The notes under the pieces were generated by a model, which saw only the letters and a list, made by a program, of their open reading frames with translations, ran no database searches and was not told the origin of the DNA. 64,000 nucleotides of DNA from Shinella fusca (GTDB lineage: Bacteria > Pseudomonadota > Alphaproteobacteria > Rhizobiales > Rhizobiaceae), in the NCBI RefSeq assembly GCF_014203155.1, contig NZ_JACHIK010000011.1, positions 1 to 64,000 on the forward strand, given 5' to 3'. The translations under genes were made by a program, and so were the position numbers. Shown here piece after piece: positions 1-6,796 of the stretch (position 1 is the first letter of the stretch; the number at the start of each line of letters is the position of its first letter).

Positions 1-239
1 AGAAACCTTAGAGCGAGTGAACTGGCCGCCAGAAGCGCCCAACGCCCTCTCGATGAGCGGCGTTATAAGCCCACCCCCAGCGATACGTCAACAGGGGGAG
101 GAAAGAAAAATCAGAAAAAATTCCAGTTTCCGAATTGTTAAGCACAATCAACGGATTGGCGGTGCATAGACTGAATGTCGGGGATAAGGACCAGCCCGGC
201 GCTTGACTCTTGCCCAATTCGGGAAGCCGCCCGGCACGT
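1..239. other. Left-edge noncoding stretch
   Basis: No convincing gene is visible. Open frames here are short, lack a good ribosome-binding site and have no recognisable composition. The stretch is AT-richer than its surroundings around 100-150, which could be promoter sequence for a gene beyond the left edge, but nothing specific can be assigned. Confidence 0.4.
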
Positions 240-270
240 AAAAGGGGCGGCATCCGCGGATGTCGCCCCT
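240..270 (-). terminator. Intrinsic terminator of the DUF1328 gene
   Basis: A GC-rich hairpin with arms AGGGGCG and CGCCCCT lies directly after the stop codon of the minus-strand gene at 288-452. On that strand it is followed by TTTT, the form of a Rho-independent terminator. Confidence 0.75.
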
Positions 271-287
271 TCCGTCATATTCCGTCC

Positions 288-452
288 TCATGCCCTGCGG
301 AACAGGCCCGCGATCAGGGACAGGACCAGAAGGGCCAGGAAGACGAAGAACAGGATCTGCGCGATACCGGCCGAGGCGCCGGCAATGCCGCCGAAGCCGA
401 GCAGGCCGGCAACGAGGGCGATGACGAGAAACACGAGAGCGTAATACAGCAT
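288..452 (-). CDS. DUF1328 small membrane protein
   Basis: A 54-residue, almost wholly hydrophobic protein with two membrane segments (about residues 3-24 and 29-50) and a short basic C-terminal tail (FRRA). Length and sequence fit the DUF1328/YtjA family of inner-membrane proteins, whose molecular role is unknown and which are often stress-induced. The ATG at 452 was chosen because AAGGAG lies at the right distance upstream; longer upstream frames have no such site. An exact EcfG-type promoter stands about 30 bases upstream and a terminator follows, so this looks like a single-gene unit of the general stress regulon. Confidence 0.88.
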   Translation of the reverse strand: MLYYALVFLVIALVAGLLGFGGIAGASAGIAQILFFVFLALLVLSLIAGLFRRA

Positions 453-482
453 TTTCGAACTCCTTCGTTGTATCGCAGGAGA

Positions 483-507
483 AACGGAGGCGGATTGAAA
501 AGGTTCC
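483..507 (-). promoter_or_regulatory. EcfG (general stress) promoter for the DUF1328 gene
   Basis: On the minus strand GGAAC (507-503) is followed after exactly 16 bases by CGTT (486-483). This is the consensus of promoters read by the alphaproteobacterial general stress sigma factor EcfG/RpoE2. The -10 element lies about 30 bases before the start codon at 452. Confidence 0.8.
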
Positions 508-546
508 GGAATTCCGCCTTCACCCCTCCCCTTCCCCCAAAAGAAA

Positions 547-573
547 CCGCCGCACCCTTGCGGGATGCGGCGG
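547..573 (-). terminator. Intrinsic terminator of the CsbD gene
   Basis: A hairpin with arms CCGCCGCA and TGCGGCGG lies downstream of the csbD-like gene and is followed on the minus strand by TTTCTTTT. Confidence 0.75.
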
Positions 574-600
574 CGCATGGGAAGCCGGCAGGCGGAGAGC

Positions 601-798
601 CTAGTGGCGGCGCGTCCAGTCGTCGATCTGCCGCTCGGCCTCATCCTTCGCAATGCCGTAACGCTGCTGGATCTTGCCCGAAAGCTCGACGCGACGGCCC
701 TGGATGACGTCGAGGTCGTCATCGGTGAGCTTGCCCCACTGGGCCTGGGCCTTGCCCTTGTATTCGTTCCACTTGCCTTCGATGATGTCCCAGTTCAT
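601..798 (-). CDS. CsbD family stress protein
   Basis: A 65-residue hydrophilic protein starting [15 protein letters not shown], the typical CsbD opening, followed by the GKLTDDDL and [10 protein letters not shown] segments of the family. CsbD-like proteins are small, soluble, abundant stress-response proteins of unknown mechanism. The start at 798 is supported by AAAGGA upstream; a start 17 codons earlier is possible but has no such site. It is flanked by other small stress-type genes and has an imperfect EcfG-like promoter upstream, so membership of the general stress regulon is likely but less secure than for its neighbours. Confidence 0.9.
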   Translation of the reverse strand: MNWDIIEGKWNEYKGKAQAQWGKLTDDDLDVIQGRRVELSGKIQQRYGIAKDEAERQIDDWTRRH

Positions 799-847
799 GT
801 CGCTGTCCTTTCTGTTGCGTTGAGCGGATGGCGTTGACGCAAAAGAC

Positions 848-872
848 AATCTTCCGGGCCGCGAAAAGTTCC
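848..872 (-). promoter_or_regulatory. Imperfect EcfG-like promoter for the CsbD gene
   Basis: GGAAC (872-868, minus strand) followed by 16 bases and GATT (851-848). The -35 element is exact, but the -10 keeps only part of CGTT, so this is a weaker match than the neighbouring promoters. Confidence 0.4.
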
Positions 873-876
873 GGGC

Positions 877-1212
877 TTAGGGAAGCCGGGCCTCTCCTTT
901 CACGGGCTGCGCCGTCGCGACGATGACATCGCCGGATGGCGGCGCGACGAGGCGGACATCGACGACCAAACCGCTTTCCTTCGTCATGCGCCAACTGATC
1001 TCGACGTCCTCCTCGGTCCAGGCCGGATCGATGGCGGCGCAGCGGCCGTGCACGATCCTTGCGCCATCGCCGGCGCTGCCGATGGCGAGCGGCAGGACGC
1101 CGACGCAGTCTTCCATGGTCTCGTAGGCGACCTGCGGCGCGGCCAGCTCCCCGCAGGAAAGGCCGCCCTTGCTGCAGCCGACCAGAAGCATGATTGCGGC
1201 GATGTGCTCCAT
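877..1212 (-). CDS. Conserved small protein of unknown function
   Basis: A 111-residue protein that I do not recognise. It opens with a short hydrophobic stretch ending in a cysteine (about residues 5-13, IAAIMLLVGC), which could be a weak lipoprotein or export signal, and it has two further cysteines (C20 and C36) near the N-terminus. The rest is a mixed, probably globular domain. The start at 1212 is preceded by AGGAAGGA. An exact EcfG-type promoter stands 36 bases upstream and diverges from the one driving the DUF3309 gene, so it is probably made under general stress control. Confidence 0.65.
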   Translation of the reverse strand: MEHIAAIMLLVGCSKGGLSCGELAAPQVAYETMEDCVGVLPLAIGSAGDGARIVHGRCAAIDPAWTEEDVEISWRMTKESGLVVDVRLVAPPSGDVIVATAQPVKGEARLP

Positions 1213-1247
1213 CTCGCTCTTCCTTCCTGTGCGTTCCTGCGGCAGGC

Positions 1248-1272
1248 AACGGAGCGGAGGCCGGAAGGTTCC
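1248..1272 (-). promoter_or_regulatory. EcfG promoter for the small unknown gene at 877-1212
   Basis: Minus-strand GGAAC (1272-1268), a 16-base spacer and CGTT (1251-1248): an exact match to the EcfG/RpoE2 consensus. It is divergent from, and only 35 bases away from, the next EcfG promoter. Confidence 0.8.
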
Positions 1273-1307
1273 CGGGACGGCGCGGTCACGTCGATGTCAC
1301 TTTTACG

Positions 1308-1332
1308 GGAACAAAATCCGTTGTTGCCCGTT
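1308..1332 (+). promoter_or_regulatory. EcfG promoter for the DUF3309-lipoprotein unit
   Basis: GGAAC (1308-1312), a 16-base spacer and CGTT (1329-1332): an exact EcfG/RpoE2 consensus, 46 bases before the start codon at 1379. Confidence 0.8.
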
Positions 1333-1378
1333 TTCGGCCCAACGCTGGACAGCGAACAGGACGCGAAAGGAAGCGCAG

Positions 1379-1534
1379 ATGCTCGGTACCATTCTTCTCA
1401 TCATCCTCATCCTCCTCCTGATCGGCGCCCTGCCGAACTGGGGTTACAGCCGGAGCTGGGGTTACGGCCCGTCCGGCGGGCTCGGCCTCATCGTCGTCAT
1501 CCTTCTCATCCTCGTCCTCATGGGACGCATCTGA
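1379..1534 (+). CDS. DUF3309 family small membrane protein
   Basis: A 51-residue protein made of two strongly hydrophobic segments (residues 2-18 and 36-48) joined by a Gly/Tyr/Trp/Ser-rich turn (NWGYSRSWGYG). This is the hallmark of the DUF3309 family, which is common in alphaproteobacteria and of unknown function. The start is preceded by GAAAGGAAG. It sits behind an exact EcfG promoter and 29 bases before a glycine-zipper lipoprotein gene on the same strand, so the two are probably cotranscribed under general stress control. Confidence 0.88.
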   Translation: MLGTILLIILILLLIGALPNWGYSRSWGYGPSGGLGLIVVILLILVLMGRI

Positions 1535-1563
1535 CCCCGTCAACCCAACCTGGAGCAGGAACC

Positions 1564-1827
1564 ATGAAGAATACAATCATCGCGATTTGCCTTGCCGCGT
1601 CCTCCCTGACCCTGGCCGCCTGCAGCGAGACCGAACGCGGGACCGCGATCGGGGCGGCTTCGGGCGCCATCATCGGCGGTGCGGTGACCGGACGGGCGGG
1701 CGGCGCGCTGGTGGGGGCCGCCGTCGGCGGCACCGCAGGCTATCTCATCGCCCGCTCCGACCGGCGCGGCTATTGCCTCTATCGCGACCGCTACGGCCAT
1801 CGCTACGAAGCCCGTTGCCGCCGCTAA
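1564..1827 (+). CDS. Glycine-zipper outer-membrane lipoprotein
   Basis: An 87-residue protein with a lipoprotein signal peptide ending LTLAAC, so that Cys20 would become the lipidated first residue. A glycine-zipper segment follows (about residues 28-63, repeated GAxxGAxxGG pattern). The C-terminus carries a YCLYRDRYGHRYEARC stretch with two cysteines. Such proteins (OmpA/SlyB-like glycine zippers) insert in or associate with the outer membrane; no specific function is known for this one. It lies 29 bases after the DUF3309 gene and shares its EcfG promoter. A hairpin terminator follows. Confidence 0.82.
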   Translation: MKNTIIAICLAASSLTLAACSETERGTAIGAASGAIIGGAVTGRAGGALVGAAVGGTAGYLIARSDRRGYCLYRDRYGHRYEARCRR

Positions 1828-1842
1828 CCGGCACAGGCCAGC

Positions 1843-1874
1843 AAAAAAGGGAAACGGGCCTTGCGGCCCGTTTC
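1843..1874. terminator. Bidirectional hairpin terminator between the lipoprotein gene and nepR
   Basis: A 10-base-pair hairpin (GAAACGGGCC / GGCCCGTTTC, loop TTGC) lies between two convergent genes. The better T-tract (CCTTTTTTGC) is on the minus strand, after nepR; the plus-strand side has only a short T-run. Confidence 0.75.
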
Positions 1875-1905
1875 CTCATGTCCAGATGCGGGAAGTTGGA
1901 TGATC

Positions 1906-2100
1906 CTAAGGACAACTCTTCGCTCGACGTTCAGCTTCGTCGAGCTTTTCCAGAAGATCGAGCAGGCGGTCGGGCACGGGCTCGGTCTCGATCACGTCAT
2001 AAAAGGATTTCAGCTTGCGGCCGATCGCACCGTTCGGGTCGAAAGCCTTCGCGGGAGCGGCGGCACCGCCCCGTTTTTTGTCTTTGCCGGACTCGATCAT
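1906..2100 (-). CDS. nepR: NepR family anti-sigma factor
   Basis: A 64-residue protein with the NepR core: a basic, Ala/Gly-rich N-terminus, then IGRKLKSFYDVI and PVPDRLLDLLEKLDEAE, the two short helices that clamp the sigma factor EcfG. In unstressed cells NepR holds EcfG; phosphorylated PhyR pulls NepR away (partner switching). It is divergent from phyR, as is usual. However, no EcfG sigma gene follows it: the transcript runs into a terminator and a convergent gene. From memory, this resembles the second S. meliloti locus (rsiB2, with rsiA2 as the NepR paralog) rather than the primary nepR-ecfG operon. Confidence 0.88.
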   Translation of the reverse strand: MIESGKDKKRGGAAAPAKAFDPNGAIGRKLKSFYDVIETEPVPDRLLDLLEKLDEAERRAKSCP

Positions 2101-2208
2101 GGTCTTGTTTCCATCGCCTGCCGACCGCTATCTTCCTTTTGCCCAATATTCTCAATAGCAAGTCAGACTCAGCATGCTACCAATAGGTTTCCGCATCATG
2201 AACTCTAG

Positions 2209-2222
2209 CGGAAACGGTTCCG
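2209..2222. promoter_or_regulatory. Inverted repeat in the nepR-phyR intergenic region
   Basis: CGGAA-ACGG-TTCCG, perfect 5-base arms, in the 149-base gap between the divergent nepR and phyR genes. A further TTTCCGC/GCGGAAA pair lies around it (2188-2214). I looked for an EcfG promoter here: GGAAC occurs on both strands but not with CGTT at the right distance. Function unknown. Confidence 0.35.
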
Positions 2223-2249
2223 ATGCGGAACACATTCAGGGAGAACGAA

Positions 2250-3050
2250 ATGTCACTTTCCACCCGTATCGCACCGCATCTCGCCTATCTGAGGCGGTTT
2301 TCCCGTGCCGTCACGGGTTCGCAGACCTCCGGTGACGCCTATGTCGCGGCGATGCTGGAAGCGCTCGTGGCCGATATCGGCCTCTTTCCGGACGGCCGCA
2401 GCGACCGGATCGCCCTCTACCGGCTCTATTGCACGCTGTTCGACAACCTCGACGTGACGCTGCCGGACAATTCCTCGCCCTTCGGCTGGGAGCGGCAGGC
2501 CGCCGCCAACCTCGCCAACCTGCCGCCGGCCGAGCGAAAGGCCTTCCTGCTCGTCGCCGTCGAGGGCTTCGACATCGCCGAGGGGGCCGACATCATGGAC
2601 GTTTCGGAAGAGCGCTTCGGCGAACTGCTCGACGAGGCCTCGCGCGACATCTCCCGGCAGGTGGCGACCGAGATCATGATCATCGAGGACGAGCCGCTGA
2701 TCGCCATGGACATCGAGGACATGGTGCGGGGGCTCGGCCATACCGTGACCGGCATTGCCCGCACCCATTCCGAGGCGGTGGAGCTCTATCACCGCACCTC
2801 GCCGCGCATGGTGCTCGCCGACATCCAGCTCGCCGACGGCAGCTCGGGCATCGACGCGGTAAACGACATCCTGAAGAACAGCACGATCCCGGTGATCTTC
2901 ATCACCGCCTTCCCGGAGCGGCTTCTGACCGGCGAGAAGCCGGAACCGGCCTTCCTCGTCACCAAGCCGTTCAACCCGGACATGGTGAAGGCGCTGATCA
3001 GCCAGGCGCTGTTCTTCGACGAACAGGCGCGGCTCGCCAAATCCGCCTGA
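2250..3050 (+). CDS. phyR: PhyR, general stress response anti-anti-sigma response regulator
   Basis: A 266-residue protein with the two-part PhyR architecture: an N-terminal sigma-factor-like domain (about residues 1-130) that mimics EcfG, and a C-terminal receiver domain from about residue 142 (MIIEDEPLIAMDIED). The receiver has the acidic pair E/D near its start, the phospho-acceptor Asp191 in LADIQLADG and the conserved Lys239 in VTKPF. On phosphorylation the sigma-like domain binds NepR and frees EcfG. The ATG at 2250 is chosen for the GGGAGAAC site upstream; an earlier start at 2223 lacks one. A strong terminator follows the stop codon. Confidence 0.95.
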   Translation: MSLSTRIAPHLAYLRRFSRAVTGSQTSGDAYVAAMLEALVADIGLFPDGRSDRIALYRLYCTLFDNLDVTLPDNSSPFGWERQAAANLANLPPAERKAFLLVAVEGFDIAEGADIMDVSEERFGELLDEASRDISRQVATEIMIIEDEPLIAMDIEDMVRGLGHTVTGIARTHSEAVELYHRTSPRMVLADIQLADGSSGIDAVNDILKNSTIPVIFITAFPERLLTGEKPEPAFLVTKPFNPDMVKALISQALFFDEQARLAKSA

Positions 3051-3054
3051 ATGC

Positions 3055-3087
3055 AAAAGGCCCGGGAAACCGGGCCTTTTCTTTTTT
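3055..3087 (+). terminator. Intrinsic terminator after phyR
   Basis: A 10-base-pair stem (AAAGGCCCGG / CCGGGCCTTT, loop GAAA) followed by TCTTTTTT. It could also act for the dpp operon, which ends at 3092 on the other strand and reads through TTTTGC there. Confidence 0.9.
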
Positions 3088-3091
3088 ACCG

Positions 3092-3922
3092 TCAGGCGAC
3101 GCGCTTGCGCCGTTCGACGCGGGCGCGGATGGCGTCGATGTCGACGCGGGGCGTCGCGGCGAAGAGGGTCTTCGTGTAGCTGTGCTGCGGATCGTCGAAG
3201 ACCTGGTCGCGGCTGCCGTATTCCACCGCCTCGCCGAAATACATCACCATCACGTCGTCCGCGATGTGGCGCACGACCGAGAGGTCGTGGCTGATGAAGA
3301 CGTAGGTGAGGCGGAACTCGTCCTGCAGGTCGGCGAGGAGGTTCAGCACCTGCGCCTGCACCGAAAGGTCGAGCGCGGAGACCGGCTCGTCGAGCACCAG
3401 GAGGCGCGGATTGAGCATCAGCGCGCGGGCGATCGCCACGCGCTGGCGCTGGCCGCCGGAGAACATGTGCGGGTAGCGCCCGTAATGCTTCTCCTCGAGG
3501 CCCACCTTCTTCAGCATGGCCATGGCGCGATCGCGCCGCTCGCCCGCCGGCACCTTCGTGTTGATGACCAGCGGTTCCGTCAGGATGTCGCCGATCTTCT
3601 TGCGCGGGTTCAGCGAACCGTAGGGGTTCTGGAAGACGATCTGCACCTTGCTGCGCATCTCGGAGGTCAGCGGCTCGCTGGCGATATCGACCTTGCGGCC
3701 GTCGATCAGCATCTCGCCCTCGGTGATCGGGTCGATCATCGTGACCATGCGGGCAAGGGTGGACTTGCCGCAGCCGCTTTCGCCGACGATGGCGAGCGTC
3801 TTGCCCTCCTCGACCGTAAAGCTCACGCCCTTGACGGCGTGAACGGTCTTGGCCGGCTTCATCAGGCTGCCGGGGATGTGGTAGTCGCGCTTGAGGTTCT
3901 TGGCTTCGAGCACTGGGGTCAT
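3092..3922 (-). CDS. dppF: Dipeptide ABC transporter ATP-binding protein DppF
   Basis: A 276-residue ABC ATPase of the oligopeptide/dipeptide class. It has Walker A GESGCGKST (about residues 46-54), signature FSGGQRQRV, Walker B LLVLDEPVSALD and the H-loop in FISHDLSVV. The C-terminal HSYTKTLFAATP segment is typical of OppF/DppF subunits. It forms the cytoplasmic ATPase pair with DppD. Its ATG overlaps the dppD stop by four bases (ATGA), showing translational coupling. It is the last gene of dppABCDF. Confidence 0.93.
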   Translation of the reverse strand: MTPVLEAKNLKRDYHIPGSLMKPAKTVHAVKGVSFTVEEGKTLAIVGESGCGKSTLARMVTMIDPITEGEMLIDGRKVDIASEPLTSEMRSKVQIVFQNPYGSLNPRKKIGDILTEPLVINTKVPAGERRDRAMAMLKKVGLEEKHYGRYPHMFSGGQRQRVAIARALMLNPRLLVLDEPVSALDLSVQAQVLNLLADLQDEFRLTYVFISHDLSVVRHIADDVMVMYFGEAVEYGSRDQVFDDPQHSYTKTLFAATPRVDIDAIRARVERRKRVA

Positions 3923-4773
3923 CGCACGGCTCCCGCGAAAATCTCGGCGTCGGTCAGCTTTTCCGTGATCGTCGGCAGGCGGCCGCCCGTGGCGTTTTCC
4001 GGCAGGGCCGAAAGAAGGGCCTTGGTGTAGACGCTTTTCGGGGCCGAGAAGAGCGAGAGCACGTCGGCCTGCTCGATCTGCCGGCCCTTGTACTGCACGA
4101 TGACGCGGTCGGCGGTTTCGGCGACGACGCCCATGTCGTGTGTGATGATGATGAGGCCCATGCCGTGCTCGGCCTGCAGCTTCATCAGAAGGTCGAGGAT
4201 CTGCTTCTGGATCGTCACGTCGAGCGCGGTGGTCGGCTCGTCGGCGATCAGGAGCTTCGGATTGCAGGCAAGGGCCGTTGCGATCATCACGCGCTGGCAC
4301 TGGCCGCCCGACATCTGGTGCGGATAGTGGCCGAGGCGCTCTTCCGGGTTCGGGATGCCAACGGACTGGAAGAGCTCGATCGCCCGGTCGCGGCGCGCCT
4401 TGCGCGAAAGATCCGTGTGGATGCGCAGCACTTCCTCGATCTGGTAGCCCACCGTGAAGCACGGATTGAGGCTGGCGATCGGCTCCTGGAAGATCATGGC
4501 GATCTCCCGGCCGATGATCTTGCGGCGCTCGGCGTCCGACATCGACTGCATGTCGCGGCCGTTGAAGGTCAGCACGTCCGCCGTCACCTTCGCCGTCCAG
4601 GGCAGGAGGCCCATGGCGGCGAGCATGGAGACGGACTTGCCCGAGCCGGATTCGCCGACGATGGCGAGCACTTCGCCTTCGTCGACCTTGAGGGAGACAC
4701 CGTCCACCGCCCGGAAGGGGCCGGAGGCCGTCTGGAATTCGACGGTGAGGTTTTTGATTTCGAGAAGCGACAT
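3919..4773 (-). CDS. dppD: Dipeptide ABC transporter ATP-binding protein DppD
   Basis: A 284-residue ABC ATPase with Walker [10 protein letters not shown], a signature-like MSGGQCQRV (the usual second Q-R pair is partly changed), Walker [14 protein letters not shown] and H-loop ITHDMGVV. The C-terminal [11 protein letters not shown] segment belongs to the OppD/DppD type. It pairs with DppF below the DppBC permease. Its start codon shares one base with the dppC stop (TGATG) and its stop overlaps the dppF start. Confidence 0.93.
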   Translation of the reverse strand: MSLLEIKNLTVEFQTASGPFRAVDGVSLKVDEGEVLAIVGESGSGKSVSMLAAMGLLPWTAKVTADVLTFNGRDMQSMSDAERRKIIGREIAMIFQEPIASLNPCFTVGYQIEEVLRIHTDLSRKARRDRAIELFQSVGIPNPEERLGHYPHQMSGGQCQRVMIATALACNPKLLIADEPTTALDVTIQKQILDLLMKLQAEHGMGLIIITHDMGVVAETADRVIVQYKGRQIEQADVLSLFSAPKSVYTKALLSALPENATGGRLPTITEKLTDAEIFAGAVR

Positions 4774-5681
4774 CACGACCTCTTCAGCTTGGGATCGAGG
4801 GCGTCGCGCAGGCCGTCGCCCATGAGGTTGATGGCAAGCACGGTGATGAGGATGGCAAGGCCGGGGAAGGTGACGACCCACCAGGCGCGCTGGATGAATT
4901 CGCGCGCTTCGGCGAGCATCGTGCCCCATTCCGGCGTCGGCGGCTGGGCGCCCATGCCGAGGAAGCCGAGCGCCGCCGCGTCGAGGATCGCCGAGGAGAA
5001 GGCGAGCGTCGCCTGCACGATGAGCGGGGCGAGGCAGTTCGGCAGGATCGTCAGGAACATGAGGCGGAGCGTGCCGGCGCCGGCGACCTTGGAGCCGACG
5101 ACATAGTCCTTCGATTTCTCCGCCATCACCGCCGCGCGCGTCAGGCGCACGAAATGCGGCTGGTTGACGAGCGAGATGGCGATCATGGCATTCAGGAGGC
5201 CCGGCCCCAGAACCGCCACCAGCACGAGAGCGAGCAGCAGCGAGGGGAACGCCAGGATGATATCCATGATGCGCATGATGAAGGTATCGACCTTGCCGCG
5301 GAAATAGCCGGCGACGAGACCGATCAGCACGCCCGAGACCACCGACAGCGTCACGACGACGAGACCGATGAAGAGCGAGAAGCGCGCGCCGTAGATGAGG
5401 CGCGAGAGGATGTCGCGGCCGACCGCATCGGTGCCGAGGATGTGGCCCCAGGTGCCGCCCTCCTGGAAGAGCGGCGGCAGGAGCAGCAGTTCGCGGTTCT
5501 GGACGCTCGGATTGTGCGGCGCGACGAAGGGCGCGAAGACCGCGACGACCAGGATCACCAGGAAGATGAAGAGGCCGATGACGGCGCCCTTGTTGCGCGA
5601 GAAGTAGAACCAGAATTCCGAGAGGCCCGAGGGCGGCGTTCCGCCCGTCTTGGCCTCGGTGGTGTTGGAAACAGCACTCAT
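4773..5681 (-). CDS. dppC: Dipeptide ABC transporter permease DppC
   Basis: A 302-residue inner-membrane permease with a cytoplasmic N-terminus, a first membrane helix at about 35-56 and a BPD-type permease domain. The helix-loop motif that contacts the ATPases is visible (DYVVGSKVAGAGTLRLMFLTILP region). The FGTDAVGRDILSRLIYG-like segment (LGTDAVGRDILSR here) is a DppC/OppC hallmark. It lies 11 bases after dppB and is coupled to dppD. Confidence 0.94.
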   Translation of the reverse strand: MSAVSNTTEAKTGGTPPSGLSEFWFYFSRNKGAVIGLFIFLVILVVAVFAPFVAPHNPSVQNRELLLLPPLFQEGGTWGHILGTDAVGRDILSRLIYGARFSLFIGLVVVTLSVVSGVLIGLVAGYFRGKVDTFIMRIMDIILAFPSLLLALVLVAVLGPGLLNAMIAISLVNQPHFVRLTRAAVMAEKSKDYVVGSKVAGAGTLRLMFLTILPNCLAPLIVQATLAFSSAILDAAALGFLGMGAQPPTPEWGTMLAEAREFIQRAWWVVTFPGLAILITVLAINLMGDGLRDALDPKLKRS

Positions 5682-5692
5682 GGAATTGCCTC

Positions 5693-6697
5693 CTAGTGCC
5701 GGATACGCGGGTTGACCCAGCCGTAAAGCAGGTCGACCACGAGATTGACGATCATGATGACGGCGGCGATCAGCATCAGCCCGCCCTGCACCACGGCATA
5801 GTCGCGCTTGAAGACGCTGTCGACCATCCACTTGCCGATGCCCGGCCAGGAGAAGATCGTCTCCGTGAGGATCGCGCCCGCCAGGAGCACGCCGACCTGC
5901 AGGCCGATCGTGGTGATGACGGGGATCATCGCGTTGCGCAGCGCATGGATGCCGATGACGCGGAAGGGCGAGAGGCCCTTGGCGCGGGCGGTGCGCACGA
6001 AATCCTCGCCGAGCACTTCGAGCATGGCCGAGCGGGTCTGGCGGGCGATGACCGCGAGCGGGATCGTCGCGAGCACGACCGTCGGCAGGATCAGGTAGGT
6101 CAGCGCCGACTTGAACGCCCCCGCCTGCCCCGACAGAAGGCTGTCGATCAGCATGAAGCCGGTGACCTGCGGGAAGAAGTACATCAGCGAGATGCGTCCC
6201 GAGACCGGCGTCCAGCCGAGATAGCCGGAGAAGAAGATGATGAGCAGCAGTCCCCACCAGAAGATCGGCATCGAATAGCCGACGAGCGCGACGCCCATGA
6301 TCGACTGGTCGAGCCAGGTCCCCCGTTTCACCGCCGCGAGCACGCCCGCCGGGATGCCGAGGGCGACGGCGATGATGATGGCGCAGAGCGACAGTTCCAG
6401 CGTTGCCGGGAAGAGATTGATGAAATCGTCGAGAACCGGACGCTTGGTGACGATCGACGAGCCGAAGTCGCCCGAGAGCAGGCCCGTGAGATAGTCGAAA
6501 TACTGGGCGTACATGGGCCGGTCGAGGCCGAGCTGGTGCATGAGCTCGGTATGCCGTTCCGGCGACATGACGCGTTCGCCCGACATCAGCATGACAGGGT
6601 CGCCCGGCAGCAGTCGAATGAAGGAGAACGCGATGAGCGATACCCCGAGGAACGTGGGTATCAGGACGGCGAGCCGTCCGAAGATGAAGCGCAACAT
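5693..6697 (-). CDS. dppB: Dipeptide ABC transporter permease DppB
   Basis: A 334-residue integral membrane protein, the usual DppB length, starting MLRFIFGRLAVLIPTFLGVS. It carries the LLPGDP motif after the first helix and the EAA-like RTARAKGLSPFRVIGIHALRN-type loop that docks with the ATPases. The ATG at 6697 has GGGA nine bases upstream; a TTG three codons earlier has no proper spacing. It is separated from dppA by about 100 bases containing a strong hairpin. Confidence 0.94.
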   Translation of the reverse strand: MLRFIFGRLAVLIPTFLGVSLIAFSFIRLLPGDPVMLMSGERVMSPERHTELMHQLGLDRPMYAQYFDYLTGLLSGDFGSSIVTKRPVLDDFINLFPATLELSLCAIIIAVALGIPAGVLAAVKRGTWLDQSIMGVALVGYSMPIFWWGLLLIIFFSGYLGWTPVSGRISLMYFFPQVTGFMLIDSLLSGQAGAFKSALTYLILPTVVLATIPLAVIARQTRSAMLEVLGEDFVRTARAKGLSPFRVIGIHALRNAMIPVITTIGLQVGVLLAGAILTETIFSWPGIGKWMVDSVFKRDYAVVQGGLMLIAAVIMIVNLVVDLLYGWVNPRIRH

Positions 6698-6720
6698 GGG
6701 AGCCAATCCCTTCTTTTTTG

Positions 6721-6755
6721 AAAAACCGGCGGCCCGAATGTCTTCGGACCGCCGG
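6721..6755 (-). terminator. Hairpin with T-tract between dppA and dppB
   Basis: A 13-base-pair stem (arms CCGGCGGTCCGAA and TTCGGGCCGCCGG, read on the minus strand, one wobble pair) followed by GGTTTTTCAAAAAAG. Placed between the binding-protein gene and the permease genes, it probably acts as a partial terminator or 3' stabiliser that raises DppA level over the membrane subunits. Confidence 0.75.
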
Positions 6756-6796
6756 CCATTGCACGCTCTTTGCGGCGTGCCTTTCTTCTGCCGATC

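Noticed and set aside
8-253. Possible 81-residue gene at the left edge on the minus strand
   Set aside because: No ribosome-binding site, no family resemblance, and it overlaps the terminator at 240-270.
2100-2250. EcfG promoters for nepR or phyR
   Set aside because: GGAAC occurs on both strands but CGTT is not found 16-17 bases downstream in either direction.
2253-3056. Long open frame antisense to phyR, and many similar long antisense frames across the window (for example opposite dppBC, mmsA, cbrA, flhA)
   Set aside because: These follow from high third-position GC of the true genes. They have low-complexity Arg/Ala/His-rich translations, no ribosome-binding sites and no recognisable domains.
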